From: Ectocarpus siliculosus
Lineage: Eukaryota; Sar; Phaeophyceae; Ectocarpales; Ectocarpaceae
Length of the DNA: 64,000 bases
NCBI GenBank assembly: GCA_000310025.1
Contig: FN649740.1
Location: 1,562,787-1,626,786, forward strand
Direction: 5' to 3'
Shown here: piece by piece, positions 1 to 12,262 of the stretch
How the letters are laid out: the number at the start of each line of letters is the position of its first letter
How positions within the stretch are numbered: the stretch's first letter is position 1
The notes under the pieces: model-generated
What the model was told of the DNA's origin: nothing
Seen by the model: the letters and a program-made list of their open reading frames with translations, nothing else
Databases searched by the model: none
Program-made: the position numbers and the translations under genes

Positions 1-333
1 GATGGCCAACTGGAGGCAGGCACTCTTGGATGCTGTCGACTGAAACGTACCGGCGTCGACGAACTTGGTTAGAGCGTCGAAGTCAAAACCTAAGAGCCTA
101 TCGTCTTGACGATCGACACGATAATCACCTGAGTCGGAAGACGACGTTGAGGAGCAGGACGAGTCACACGAAGCATCGCTGGAGAGAGACGAGCCGGACG
201 ACAGTGAGTACTTCCTACGGTACCTTCTAGACTTCTTCTTGCTGGCCAATCTGTCACTGTCGGAGATCCACTTGCTTGAAACACTCCTTGCGACTTTTAG
301 TCGCAGAATATCCCTCCTCAGTGGGCCTCACGT
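1..333 (-). CDS. Partial Ser/Lys-rich open frame running off the left edge
   Basis: On the minus strand a frame stays open from about 333 to position 1 and leaves the window. It has no stop and no obvious start, so it would be an internal or 3' exon. Its middle is basic then serine-rich (KKKSRRYRRKYSLSSGSS, then SSDASCDSSCSSTSSSDSGD), followed by a more ordinary stretch (LLGFDFDALTKFVDAGTFQS). I do not recognise a family. The preceding minus-strand frame (about 799-257) codes for an Ala-rich tract and ends just where this one starts, so an indel in the low-complexity DNA or a splice could join them. It may equally be a transposon gag-like fragment or chance. Confidence 0.3.
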
Positions 334-770
334 CAGTCACGGCAGTTGCCGAAGCAGCAACCGCACCATCAGCTGCAGTAACCGAGGCAACCTCGGGGTC
401 AACGGCGTCCGAAGCAGCGGTCACCGCAGACACGGCAGGCATCGCAGCAGTAGCAGCAGCGGCCGTAGAAACAGCAATTTCCGGAGTGGTAGCCGCAGGA
501 GCAGGGGCAACGGCAGTAGGAGCCGCAGCCGCAGCAGCAGAGGCTACTGCAGCATGAGCAGCCGGGGCCACGGCAGCAAAAGCCGCAGTAACAGCAGGAG
601 CAGCGGCAGCTGCAGCAGGAGTCGCACCACAGCAGCAGCAGGGGCTACTGCAGCAGGGGCGGCCGGGGCCGCTGCAGCGGGAGCCGCAGCCACAGAAGCA
701 GCAGGGGCAACTGTAGCAGGAGCTGCAGTGGCAGCAGCAGGGGCAGCTGCAGTCGGACTGCCGACGACGC
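330..770. repeat. GCA/GCC-type triplet low-complexity tract
   Basis: About 440 bp of imperfect GCA, GCC and CAG triplets. Most frames read as poly-Ala, poly-Ser/Arg or Cys-rich protein on both strands, which is what a degenerate triplet repeat produces. It may lie inside a real Ala-rich exon of the minus-strand frame to its left, but nothing in the sequence decides that. Confidence 0.75.
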
Positions 771-1197
771 CACAATGTTATGGGGGAACAGAGAAACAAA
801 AAGGGAAGGGAGCAAGTCCGTTGCTCCCAGCTTCGGGTACTCCCAGTTGTTGTTCGATTTCTTGTTTTTGCCTTCTTAAGACCAGGTCCGCTCAGCGCTC
901 ACTCGGAGAGTGAGGGAGTGGGGCTGGGAATTTCATTCTCCTTCAAGCTACTTCAATACCCCTCAACGACGCCAAATATCCATATCCAACGAAGAATCAA
1001 AATAATACCCAAGAAGCGCTCATTCAACGCTCATGTAACGCTCATATGCATACAACGCTCATACTTGCTCCATTCTACCGTCGTCCTACTTCTGTAGACG
1101 AAAAGAAGGGCAAGTGCGTCTTGTGCATGTCTCGATTTTCATTTACGTCACCTGACGCGCGGGACATGGTGTACTGTATTCGTTACTACTGGACGTC

Positions 1198-1300
1198 CCA
1201 TGGTGTGTCCCATGGGAGGTCCCACGCGTCCCACGCCTGGGACGCCCCATGGGACAGCCCTGGAACGTCCCATGTGTCCCATCGGACAAATTCCATGGTG
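1198..1300. repeat. CCCATGGGA-rich palindromic cluster
   Basis: A run of degenerate ten-base units of the form GTCCCATGGG/GTCCCACG, many self-palindromic at CCATGG. A second cluster of the same motif is at 2211-2265, about 1 kb away. The units occur in both orientations, so the clusters could pair with each other. Confidence 0.7.
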
Positions 1301-2123
1301 TTCAAGTGGACGGAAGCCGCGAAAGTGGAGGGGGGAGTACCCTGGCATGCGGCGGTGCTGCAGGGAGCTGAGAGGTTCATGACCTCCTGGCACGAGAAAG
1401 AAGAAGAGGCCAGCCGACAACGAGCACTCAAACGAAACCACAAGCCAACAACCAATGGGGCGGGAGGGGGGCAGGAGACGGACGAGACAGCGAGGGAAGA
1501 AAGCAAACGAGAAGAGACGGATCGAGTGGCGCGATACGTGCCGGATTGAATTTCTTCTAGCCAATTCCCCCCCCCGAACGCTGCTCCCATATTGCACCAA
1601 CCCCCCACTAGTGATGACGTACCATTACAATGTACCGCTGGTTGGTGGCCATGGCGTGTTTGCTTGTTTGTTAGTGGTCTCTCCACCGTGTGCCTTTTTC
1701 TGCCTCTTATTATATTATTTCTTGTTGTTTTCGGCCTGGTCCCTTTTAGTCCTCGCTCTTTTTCATTTTATTTTCATTTTATTTTCTCTTCCTATCTATA
1801 CTGTTTCCTTTTTTTTTTTCTCTTTTTCTCTGTTTTCTCTCTTTTTCTGTGCCAGATGGCCTTGTCTGTGCTTGAGAAGTACCAAGATTGAACCAAGGGG
1901 GTGTATCTCTTTCTCTCCGGCCCGTGATCGTGACTCCAGGTCTCAGTTGATACCTCGCATAGCGCGCAAAGGGAGTGGAGGACTCCAGAATATCTGTCGT
2001 TGATTTCCATTGACTTGCCGACCCCTCGGGGCCAGTGTATTTGAGGGTACTTTTTAGGGTAAGTTAACCTACCTGTGACCACGGGAATCGACCGCGTCTA
2101 GTGTTGGATCAGTACGGACATAC

Positions 2124-2168
2124 GAAGGTACTGGGTAGAGAGAGATCGGAACAGTTTTTAATGTGAAG

Positions 2169-2204
<36 letters not shown>

Positions 2205-2265
2205 GACATGGTCCCATGGGGCGTCCCACGTGTCCCATGGTGTCCCATGGGACGGCCCACATGGG
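2124..2265. repeat. Dispersed repeat plus (AAC)n microsatellite plus CCCATGG cluster
   Basis: The segment starting GGTACTGGGTAGAGAGAGAT (about 2127) and ending GTGAAGAC is followed by about twelve AAC/ACA triplets and then a CCCATGG cluster. Nearly the same segment plus (AAC)n recurs at about 12995-13057, and the tail motif GATGTGAAGACAACAACAAC recurs at about 14843-14862. A repeated body followed by a simple triplet tail resembles the 3' end of a retroposon, but I cannot define its 5' end. Confidence 0.6.
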
Positions 2266-2287
2266 CTCCCAATAACGAAAGTACCCC

Positions 2288-2545
2288 ACCAAAATAAATA
2301 ATAATCGAGCAAACAACTCATTACCAAGCAAGAACAATCATAGTAACAAGCAATAATTCACCACGAAGCAGATCGTCAGCCATAATAAATCATAATCGAG
2401 CGAAACAATTCGTAGTCAAGCTGTAGAGAAATCACAGTAACAAGCAATAGAATTCACCACAGAAGCAGATCGTCAACCAAAATAATCATAATTGAGCAAA
2501 ACAGTTCATAATCAAGGTACAGAAATAATAATTACAAGAAACACG
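2288..2545. repeat. Imperfect tandem repeat, period about 95 bp
   Basis: Two full and one partial copies of an A-rich unit containing ATAATCGAGC, GTAACAAGCAATA and CACCACGAAGCAGATCGTC. The copies start near 2292, 2385 and 2480. No coding potential seen. Confidence 0.65.
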
Positions 2546-3040
2546 ATTCATCCGGAAGTCCGGGTGCTCCACACGGGCTACTACGCTGCGTACAGGGGCT
2601 CCATATTCTGATTGGTACTCGGCAACAAGCTGAAGAGTACATGGCTAGTCAACATTGGAAGCAAGAAGTAGCGTAATAATACCAACAAAGTCACCAACAA
2701 ATCATCAGCCATCACATTGGTTGTACTACCCCCCCCCGATAACAACAAACATAGAGCCAATGGTGATGTGTGCCGGACCAGCTGTTGGTTGCGTGGGGTT
2801 GTCCATCACAACGATCACCATGACGCGCGAGGCAGAGCCGCTCCTGCTCTCCGAACATGTACAGCGCGGTTGCCTCCCACCCTACCTACCCCTTCTCGCC
2901 GTATTGTGGCGACAACCCTGTTCCTCTAGGTCCACGTAATGCTCTTGTCGCGAGCAAACAATCAACGCCGTTCCACCGTGTGACACGGCGGGGAGAGCAG
3001 TTGCAGAACGACGCCAGACACGAAGTTAACGCTTAGTTTC

Positions 3041-6000
3041 TTAGTCGATCATGCAAGGAGCCTTGCCGGTGACGGAGCACATGTTCCCGTTGTCCTTGAT
3101 GTCGCTCTGGCAGCAGTCGTCTCCGTCCAAACCCTCTCCGCGGTTGCTGCAGCCATCGCCGCCGCACTCGCCGCACCCGGCCTGTCGCATGGCGAACAGT
3201 GGCGGAGTGGATTTAGCAGGTGTCCAAGGTTCACGTACAAAAGTAGCACAGCAAGGTGTGTACGAGAACAGGCATCCAACAACAAGAAACCCTGTTCGCG
3301 TCCAACGCGACCGCACACAGCCGTGTTGCTTCGAAAATCGGGAAAAGGGGCACAACACCCAAAACTAGTGTCCGGTCTATCCCAAACGGGCATTTGGAAC
3401 ACGACCACAACCAATCGCCGAGAAGGATGGGGTGATCGGTGCCTCTTTCCGCCCCACCCCCACAATCCAACCAATACCACCATCTTTTTCAGCAGCGGAG
3501 CGGTTTGATTTGGGCTGACGCCGAATCGAGCACTACACACCCACCCGCCAACCAAGAACCGCTTGCACGGAAAGACCCCACTTACCGAGCAACAGAAGTC
3601 ACCCCTCTGGATCCCGTCGCACGTGAAGCCGGTGCCGGTGACAGACGTCGTCCCATAGGACCAGACAGACATCCTATCGTAGCCGCCGCACGTCTGGTCT
3701 GAGGCGCCGGCGCACGCCATGTCGCACTCGGACTCGGGGGCCTCCCCGTGCTGCTCGTAGTCAACCATCTCCATGGACCCGTTCGACGGGCACCAGCACT
3801 TCGTTCGTTCATTCGGTTTCACGAGAATGGTAGATGAGTCGGGAGGTGACAAAAGTAGGTCAGCGAGTGGGTGGCGGAATGCAGACGAATATCAACACAC
3901 GCATTGTGCGATACGCTAGCGCGGCGGTGGTCCGGCGGCTCCGCGCGGGGACACATGCTAACAAGTAAGGGGTTAGCCGGGTTTGGAATGGATAAAGCGG
4001 AGAGAAGAGGTACAGTCCAAAACAGAGCTCTTGTGCACGGAAGGAAGAGCAGGGCTCGATGTTCTAGCACGCCTTTAATTTTCACAGCGCCTCCATCTTG
4101 TTGGCTTGAGACGAGGCATGTATCGATCAACCCCCTCCCCATGCGAAAGCAGATTTGGGCTTGTCCGAAGCTGTTGCGGTTTTGAACTTGATGTACGTCT
4201 GTATCGTCGTCGTCGTCGCTGCCGTCCTCGTGAGCATGATCGACAGTTGGCACTGTGGACCGACTACCATGGCCACGACGCCGTGGGTACGCATTGATGT
4301 CGTGTGCTACGGCGCTGAGCGAGGAGCGGCGGTAAAAGGTTTTGGTGAGCGTTCGTCGGGCGACGAAAACTGGATTTCGGTTCGGGGGCGCCTCAGATCC
4401 GAAAAACAAGGAAAATCAACTCATTGAGTGTGGTTCACTTCCCTCACCTCCTTTCCCCACTGCGTCCCGAAGTACGGGGAGCCTTCGCACTCTTGCATGC
4501 ACCGCTGTGTACGGGTTTGGTTTGGCGTCAACAGAGGAGGGAGGCGAAGAGTAGTAGCCACGCAAAAGACAACACAGTTGTACGCGTCGTCGTCAAAGAA
4601 GGCATAACGCGAGGGTAGGGGAGATTAGTCTCTGTGAACCATCCACAGCGGTGGTTCAAACGGCGAAATCAGTGCTTCGGCTGTGCTCGATCCGCCCTAG
4701 TAACTTTATCGCACTTTCCCTCCCTGGAACAAGGATGGCGGTGTACCTACGATTTCACAGCCACCAGCGTCCTTCAGTGCTCAGGAAGGGCCAGGGTTCT
4801 GAGTTCTAAGCAGCGTTTAGATTTCTCAGGTAAAGCAGCGGTGTGCCCCTAGGGTCCGCGTCGCGGACCCGTTTATGGTCACGGAACTCTCCCTTTCTCT
4901 CGAGGGAACGTGTACTTCGTCGGGATCCATGATAAGTCGTCCTGTAGCGGACGGCCCCGCTCGGCGATACGTGCATGTGCCGTTTCGTTGTGTCTGGGAG
5001 TTTTTTTTTTTGTCTTGACTTCAAATCAGTGCTCACAGCGCTATATCTGAGTATATGGAGCCTCCACAAAAACGTTAACTTCAAAAATTTGAAACGTCGT
5101 GAATTTTTCTCATATGCTCGCACATTTCACGCGGTCACTCGTCGCACCCCTGTGCATGCACCTTCCCCTTGCCCCCTCACGGGCTCCCTCCCTGCAGCTG
5201 CTAAAACGTGCTCACTTTATCTTGCCCCCCACTTACACGTGCCGGCCTTTCCACGTTCTCTATGCCAACTAACCTCATTGGTCATGTAGTGCCTGTCAGT
5301 GATGCGCTCGCTGAAGATCCGACCAGAGTCCTTCACATCGATGTAGCACCCAAGGTAGGTCGCCCCGGGCAGCACCGACGAGGTGGGAGTCGGAGTTGGG
5401 TTCGCTGGAGCGGGGGTGAGAGGAGTCGTGGACTGCACCGGCGAGGTGGGAGTCGGAGTGGGGTTCGTTGGAGCGGGGGTGAGAGGAGTCGTGGACAGCG
5501 CCGGCGAGGTGGGAGTCGGAGTGGGGTTCGTTGGAGCGGGGGTGAGAGGAGTCGTGGACTGCACCGGCGAGGTGGGAGTCGGAGTGGGGGCCGTTGGAGT
5601 GGGGGTGGGGGGAGTCAGGGTCGGCGTGCCCAAGTCGTCGATGAAAGGGACGGAAGGTAAGCTTGACGGGCACTCCTGGTCCCAAGAGTCTTCGATCTCC
5701 TCGTCATCCCTGGAAACGAGAAAAAGAGCGGAAAGGGGGTGGAGGGAGGGGTGGCTCTTGGAGAAGACGGCCACAGATCCTTATGCACCAGACAGGTTAT
5801 AGGAAGAATACAAATTTCCACCTTCTTGTTCACAACCTGCTTCCATGCGTTTGTGCGAGCTAGTCTTCGGAAATGAGATTGAGGTTCCGGCGCCTCCCGC
5901 AATACGGTTTACCTACTCGCGCAACCTTCTTTTCCCGTTGGCCGTACGCACCCTTCCTCGCTGACATCGCAGTCACCGTCCTCGCACGAGTTTTCGCAGA

Positions 6001-9000
6001 TGACCCCCTGGGGGTCCCTCCTCGCCTTGATCGATCCGTCACCGGTCTCTCTGAACGAGTTCCCATAGACCTGTTTGGACGGTGTTTTTTTTATCGGGGT
6101 CGGGAAACTCGGGTGGTGTGAGCGACTACATAACATCTGCTTGATTTTGAAATTTCGAATTGGATCAGGTGCCGGGGAACGCGGGTTCTACCATCCATAT
6201 AAACACATAACTGCGTGAAACCAATTGCGTAGTTGTTAAATAAGAAACAAGACCAGCACGAGCACCAGAACCAGCACGAGCACCAGCAGATGATGATGAT
6301 GGCGATGATCCTCCTTAGGCAGTAGTACCACAAGCGTACGCACGCACAGACCAACCCCCGTCTACAGTTTCCGTCGCCTTCAAGAGAATGGCCTCGTTCG
6401 AGTAGAGGGAGCGGACAAAGATGAGAACCATTGGATTTGCGAGGATTCTCCGGGGTCCGAACATATCTACCGCTATGAGTCGCGGGTGTGTGTGGCGGGG
6501 GTGCCGCAAATTCAACAGGGCAAAGAGGTGCTGGCACTCACGTGGTTGTCGACCCCGTAAGTAATGCCATCGATTTCGTGACCACCCAGACGGATTCCAC
6601 CGCCAAGGCAATTCTCGGCCGTGTTGTACCTGGCACCAAATTCAGACATGAGAGCGGCGGAAGCAGTCTTTGGCTGTTGTTTCGGTAGGAGGTGTTTCTG
6701 TCGGCCGTTGGTTGTCGTTGTCGACAACTTCGTACTCAATAGAAACGATCCTCATGGATGTGTCCTCCGCCCGTACTTTCCTACGGTAGAGAAGGACGTT
6801 GTAACCTGCCCCGTTCGAGTCCAAACACCAATCCAACGAAACGTAAGTCTTTTACCGCAAGTACCTGAAGGTGTTCTCGTTTCCCCTGGAGTCGTAGCAC
6901 CCTGACTCCACGTCCCGCTGGTCCTCGCAATCGTTGTACTCGACGACGTTCATGGTTGCGCCTTCCTTGATGTCCACGCACTCGTTACCGCGAGGCACGA
7001 GCTTGTTCCCGGTCACCCTGTCGGTAAAGCCAATTTTTCATCGTTGTCAGGTCATTACTCTCTTCTCAGCCCCGGTTCTCTAGTCACTCGCTGACTGCAT
7101 GTGTATGTCCACCCCGGCCATTTCAAAGTGTAGCGCATGGTCAGGTGTGGAACGCGTCCCATAGTCTTTAGTCATCGCCGACCACACGTGCTGAACCCAT
7201 CGTTATCTTCGGACTATCATGATGAGTGGTTCTCAAAGGACTATCACAACGACGCCCACGAGGCGCGTCTGGTGATATGCACACCACGAGGGTAGAGACT
7301 AAAAGAAATGTCTTGCTGATCTGAGCACACACACATGACACAGGACAAGGAGGAAACCGAATAAACCAAGAAAAAATGACCTCCAACGAGAGTCACTCGC
7401 ATAGGTCACTCACAGGTTGTAGTTGCATCCGTCAGGGCCATTCGTCACCCTCCCGTCTGCACCATCGGCCCACTGGTTGCTGGACGTTCCGATGTAGATT
7501 GCTTCGCCGACCTTTCCGTCGAACGTGTACCGGTAGTCGTAGATGCCGCAGTCCTCTATGTCGTTGTCGATGATCACAGTGTTGGTGACGAAGTTCCTCA
7601 TGCGGATGCACTCCATCCTGCAAGATGGTTGGTGTGGTTATTGGTACGCAGCTCACGTTTCGGTAATGATCCAACCGGAGGATGCCAAAAAAGAACAAAC
7701 GCGCACACACAGCCGCCGCAGTAACGGAAGGAGGGCAAGAACAAGAAAAATCACGAAGGCTTCACTACCCACGAGTATGGTACTGGTTATGTTTGGAAAA
7801 TTACCGGTGAGTGCCAACCCCCCTCTGAGTGCAATACGCACGCAAGCACGCACCCGCAGTTCTGGATTTTCATGCTGTCGATCACCGTGCCAATCAAGGC
7901 GGTCTCAACAGTGCGACCGTCGTACTCGACGTCCTCAGGCGCGGCCTGACCCTCCACGAAGATACACTTGTCCACGAACGAATCTTCGTGATCGGCGTCG
8001 TCTATCTGACCGTCGATGGTAAACCCCTGGTTGGAAGGGGCAACAAGATACGCACCCCACGTGATATGAGCTCTTTGCTTGTATTTCGAGCATTGGTGTG
8101 AAGAATGGAAGCATGATCTGCCCGCTCTTACGATGCGAAGCGGGAAAAATCGCTGCATCGTATGTACATCATGAACGCTGTACTGGTATTCGCCGAATGT
8201 CGAAAACCACCACAAGCCACCAAATGTATCGACATGAAGACAGTGCGGTAAGTGGTCGTGAAACAATTACGTATTCGGTACGTATGCGATAGACATCTGC
8301 TCGATGCTATTCTGGTGCCATCATGTCATGCACTGCGCCGTAACAGAGCTAAATGGGTTTGTCTTCTCCCCCGCAAAACAAGGAAGAGTATGAACAGATC
8401 GTTATGTCCGTTCTCCAAGAACTTACAGGAATTGTCTCATAGGTGGAACTCCAAGTTTTTGGGGGGCTATCGATTTCGGCGGCGGGTCCGCTTTTTGTTG
8501 GCGTTTGCGTTGGCCTAACAAACAGAACAAAAACATGCGTGCACCCAACCCCGAGCGATTCCTGAGAGTTACTGGTATCGTTGGGACGAGCACCTATTCA
8601 GGTGGAGGATCATGGAACCCGTAGCGTTTGCGCGCCAAGACCTCCGACGGAAATTGTTCCAATACGGGCGTTTCTTCCTGAACACCTCCTACCGGAGAAC
8701 CAGTCGATTCCTGCAGAGGAATTGAAACGGCTGCGGCCAGGCTACGACCTAGCCTTGGAATACGTTCTGGCAGCAGGTGTGCTGAACATCGTGCGATCCA
8801 CAACACGCACGCCCTCACCCACACGTCTTGTCTCTATTCTTCTCTACCATATATCTTTGCCTCTCACCCGCAGAGTGACCCACGAGTGGCGAATATCGAC
8901 GACCTTCTGGGACCACATGATACTCTTATCGCCGGTGTAGTAGTTGACGACCGCGTCTCTGCCACCCTCGATCACGAGCGGATTGCCCTCCACACCGGCT

Positions 9001-9278
9001 TTCATGGTCACGAGCGGCTCGCGGTAGATCCCGTCCCCCAAAGATATGGTGTCGCCTGCACCGGCCACCTCTAGCGCTGCGGCGAGCGTCATGGGATCGC
9101 CATCAGGAGACACCTCGTAGGTGGCCGCGCTAGCGGCGGTGAGGGCGAGGGCTGCCGTGGCAAGGCGCGCGGCGGTGGCCGCGGCGGCGCCGGTGACGGT
9201 GGAGTTTTTACTGACTGGTTTCGCTGTCTCCTGGTATGGCTGCTGTTGCTGACGTCGAAGGTTAGCCGTAACCGCCAT
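3041..9278 (-). CDS. Secreted right-handed beta-helix protein with WSC domain (10 exons)
   Basis: The exons, in transcription order, are 9278-8868, 8026-7854, 7617-7414, 7017-6865, 6629-6542, 6070-5952, 5709-5274, 4504-4448, 3798-3586 and 3181-3041. All junctions are GT/AG, the phases fit and the sum is 1995 nt, giving 664 residues plus stop. The N-terminus is an Ala-rich signal region ending near AASAATYEV. Residues ~45-382 form a parallel beta-helix/pectin-lyase-type fold (GDTISLGDGIYREPL, WVTLRGFTIDGQ, CIRMRNFVTNTVIIDND, VGEAIYIGTSSNQW, ECVDIKEGATMNVVEYNDC, GGIRLGGHEIDG). A Thr/Pro linker of 21-residue repeats follows (~410-492), then a WSC domain (YLGCYIDVKD through CWCPSNG and CGGYDRMSVWSY), then a short Cys-rich tail ending MCSVTGKAPCMID. 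WSC domains bind carbohydrate, so a wall or matrix polysaccharide role is likely; the catalytic activity, if any, is not identifiable. An upstream in-frame ATG at 9359 would add 27 residues; 9278 places the hydrophobic stretch nearer the N-terminus. Confidence 0.88.
5380..5625 (-). repeat. Coding minisatellite, 63-bp units (Thr/Pro linker)
   Basis: Three near-identical 63-bp units (5380-5442, 5443-5505, 5506-5568) and a diverged partial one lie inside exon 7 of the beta-helix/WSC gene. Each encodes 21 residues of the type PVQSTTPLTPAPTNPTPTPT. The unit length is a multiple of three, so copy-number change keeps the frame and alters only the length of the linker between beta-helix and WSC domain. 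Such linkers are commonly O-glycosylated; that is inferred. Confidence 0.9.
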
Positions 9279-11459
9279 GTTGCCGTGGCCGATGTTGGTT
9301 GGTTGCGTCGTCGTCTCGGCGAGTAGGACCTTGTTTTTCAGTTTTGGGTGTGGGGTCAAGGGCGAATGATGAAGTTAACAGTGGTCGGGGGGTCGAATGA
9401 GTCGTGCTCTCAACGTAGTAGGCAGTGTTTCCTCCCGCATTGTCATCACCAGCTCACCTTTCCGCTAGCCGGATACCGGGTAATCATGGAGGCAAAGAGT
9501 GGGCCAGGTGAAGGCGAAGGAGACAAACAAACCGTTGTTCATTGCATCATTCGAAGGTGCCATGATGGTGGTTTTTTATGCAGGGAAGCGTGTAACGTAC
9601 AGTAGTACTGGCCCCCCGAGCGAGAAAAGAGTTGAAGTCGACCACTCTGTCGAAGTTTTGTATTCCAGCAGAGAGTCTAACGTGCCCGAGAGAGCTGTGC
9701 AAACACAAGGAGCTCGGTGATGCACAAGAGGCTTCTCGTGGTTGGTCAGGGTCACGAGACGCCGCTTGAGAGTCGTTTGAATAATTTCTTGTGCGGAGTC
9801 ACTTAGAACCCGATCTATGCTGAGAAACCGGGGTCCTATCCCATGAGGAATCGCCTCGGGAATGGCCAGCGGGCAGATGGGAGAGAAGGGACGTCAGGCG
9901 TGCCATATCGTAGCCACGTCACTGGTATTTACATGTGTGCGCAACTACGAACGTATGTCGATGACAACGTGCGGGAGGGGCCAAAATCCGCATTTGCACG
10001 CCTGTGCGTCTGAGGAGAGAGAATCACGGGCGCTAGCTCGTACGCCTGATCGGTGAGTGGGGCGCCCGTCGCGTGCACGGTCTTCTCCGCGGACCGGAGG
10101 TGGCCCGGGAATCGACAGTGCAGTCATCACCGACCGAGTTTCGCCGAAACGAGGTAATCGACTACACTTGCCCGACGCGATAGCGAACCGAGATGGCGCC
10201 ACCCAACAGCTGCAGCCGGTGATCGACGGCATCAATACTCACCAGGGCGTGGATTCACCTGGGCCAAAGCAGGGCGCTTCTGGTGCGCACGCCAATATGG
10301 AAGGCGGCGAGGTGGGCAAAACGGAGATGGTAGGTGGGTGTAGACGACGGCGCTGCCGAACGCGCAGATTGCCAACATTCAGCAAGTCGCCTTGAATTGG
10401 AGGAGATATCAAGACCTGGCGCAACACCGACGTCATCCAGCCAACCGTGGCTCATCACCACGTCGAAGACGAACATACAGACCGTTGTACTTGTACCTCT
10501 CAGTCTGCGAAATGATTATGAGCAACGTGTCCGGTTTCGAACTGTATATATATACCCACGGCGAACGGTGATGACACTACTGTAGCACTGCAGGAATCTC
10601 GTTACCGGGATACCTTCTGATCGAGACACTACTCTAATGACCTTCCTGTCGAAGGGCGTTACGTGGAATTCTGGTGTAATAAATAGACGATTGTATTCAC
10701 AAACCATGGGCACTGTAAATAAGCGGCCTAGGACGGCAAGAGCAACACCTCGTTTCTCTTGCTCGCGACGTGGTAGCATGCGACACATCTACTGGGGACC
10801 TTGGTGTCTTTCGACCCTCGTTTTTTAGTGCACTAATCAAGCGATGGAGGAAGTAGAAGACGAACAAGTGGGCTGAAAACTCGTGTTATGATGTTCGTGA
10901 GAATCTTTCGGGTCTGTGTTTTTCCGTACAAGAATGATATCCAAGACCGTTGCAGCAGAGTCCTACATAGTCTACATGTGGACGTCTGGACTGAGGTTCG
11001 TAAGAGAACTGGACCCGTTCGGATTGATTGGGGCGAGGATATATTGTAGCCACTCCCTCAGCGTTCCGAAACAAGGCATATCATACCTAGAAGCAAGAGA
11101 GACTGAACGGTTTCTTCATAATTTACGTCTAGGTCGCCATGATAAGAGGTTCTGACCTGTCGATAGAGAAGAGTCATTATTTTCGTATTTTTCTCTGTAT
11201 GTGTACGCATGAATATATATGTAACATCAATAATACAAGTGATGATGAGCATGGATATTTCTGGATTTAAAAAAAATCAAGAAAAGTTTTGTCCTGCTGG
11301 TATAGACTATGTTGTTTGTTACGGCTTGGCTGCAATATATTGCTAAAAAAATGTTCTCCGAGCAGCACAGCTTGAGCCTGCCATTTTAGATACACAGTCT
11401 ACAAGCAGCAGCAACCAGTCTTGACTATTAATTAGAAAATACACCTAATCAATCTCACA

Positions 11460-11570
11460 GAAAGACTACCCGTCCGTCCGTCCGTTCGAGAGTTATTTAG
11501 AAAGTAAACATAGCCTTACAGAAAGACTACCCGTTCGAGATATAACCTCAGTCGAAAGGGATGTGGTGAA
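11460..11570. repeat. Local duplicate of a dispersed repeat
   Basis: ACAGAAAGACTACCCGT occurs at about 11458 and again at about 11518. The second copy continues as TTCGAGATATAACCTCAGTC. The same segment recurs at 63496-63545 (ACAGAAAGACTACGCGTTCG, then AGATATAACCACCGTCGAAG), about 52 kb away. The first copy also contains a CCGT tetranucleotide run. Confidence 0.7.
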
Positions 11571-12113
11571 GTTTTTTCAGTAAGTTTTTTGTCCTCTCTA
11601 ATGAAATATTTCGAGAAATACAAAGTGCACGGGCTGACGTCAAAGAATATACGCTCATCATTTCAAGGATGAGACCCCGGTCGTAGTTGTATTAAAATAC
11701 CCGGGGAAGCGGTCTTCATTCGTGAGATTTGGCAAGGAGGAGGAAGAAGATAGTGTGTGCCACCGATGGGCGAGCTGCGTGAATTGTTGGGTATGTATGT
11801 ATGAAGTCGAAAGAAGATAGATATATCATAGATATCCCGTTGGGCACTGTACCTACAAGTGGTCTCTTGGCGGGTGCATTTCGTTGGAAGAGTCATCATC
11901 TACTGCTGTATTTTTGTTTTTTTTTCGTCCCGTCTCTGGCGCCGCCTGCTTTCTCTCCTCTTCGGTGCACACTACGCGTTTGCCGCATATGTGCACTTAC
12001 ACTTCTTAGCGTACTTGATACACTACAACTAGCTAGACGCACCGTACACGCCGGGTTTTTTCTTCTCTTTTCTTCTTTTGTCCCCACCTACCTCCTGCGG
12101 TATGTACAGTAGC

Positions 12114-12262
12114 ACATCCAACCACAGGTAGGTTGTTTCATCTTCATCATCGCAGCGAGGACCTACAATACATAGACAATGGTATTTACATCCAACCACA
12201 GGTAGGTTGTTTCATCTTCATCATCGCAGCGAGGACCTAGAGTACATTGACATGGTATTTAT
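12114..12262. repeat. Tandem duplication, 74-bp unit
   Basis: Two adjacent copies begin at 12114 and 12188, each starting ACATCCAACCACAGGTAGG and ending near GACATGGTATTT. They differ at only a few positions, so the duplication is recent. No coding role is apparent. Confidence 0.9.

Larger units (their letters stand above)
771..3040. other. Gene-free stretch with small repeats
   Basis: No supported gene. It holds CCCATGG-rich clusters at 1198-1300 and 2211-2265, a pyrimidine-rich run at about 1680-1850, an (AAC)n microsatellite, a ~95-bp tandem repeat and a dispersed ~50-bp repeat, all listed separately or in the findings. This is the 3' flank of the beta-helix gene, which is transcribed toward it. 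Confidence 0.5.

Noticed and set aside
254..799. Ala- and Cys-rich ORF on the minus strand as a gene
   Set aside because: It is the direct translation of a degenerate GCA/CAG repeat; the opposite strand and other frames are equally open and repetitive.
1186..1686. Overlapping ORFs on both strands around 1.2-1.7 kb
   Set aside because: They read through the CCCATGG repeats and share no family signature.
2169..2204. CRISPR-like spaced repeats
   Set aside because: Simple AAC microsatellite without spacers, in a eukaryotic context. No CRISPR array is seen anywhere in the window.
5296..5802. Val/Gly-rich ORFs over the 63-bp minisatellite
   Set aside because: They are shadow frames of the Thr/Pro linker of the beta-helix/WSC gene.
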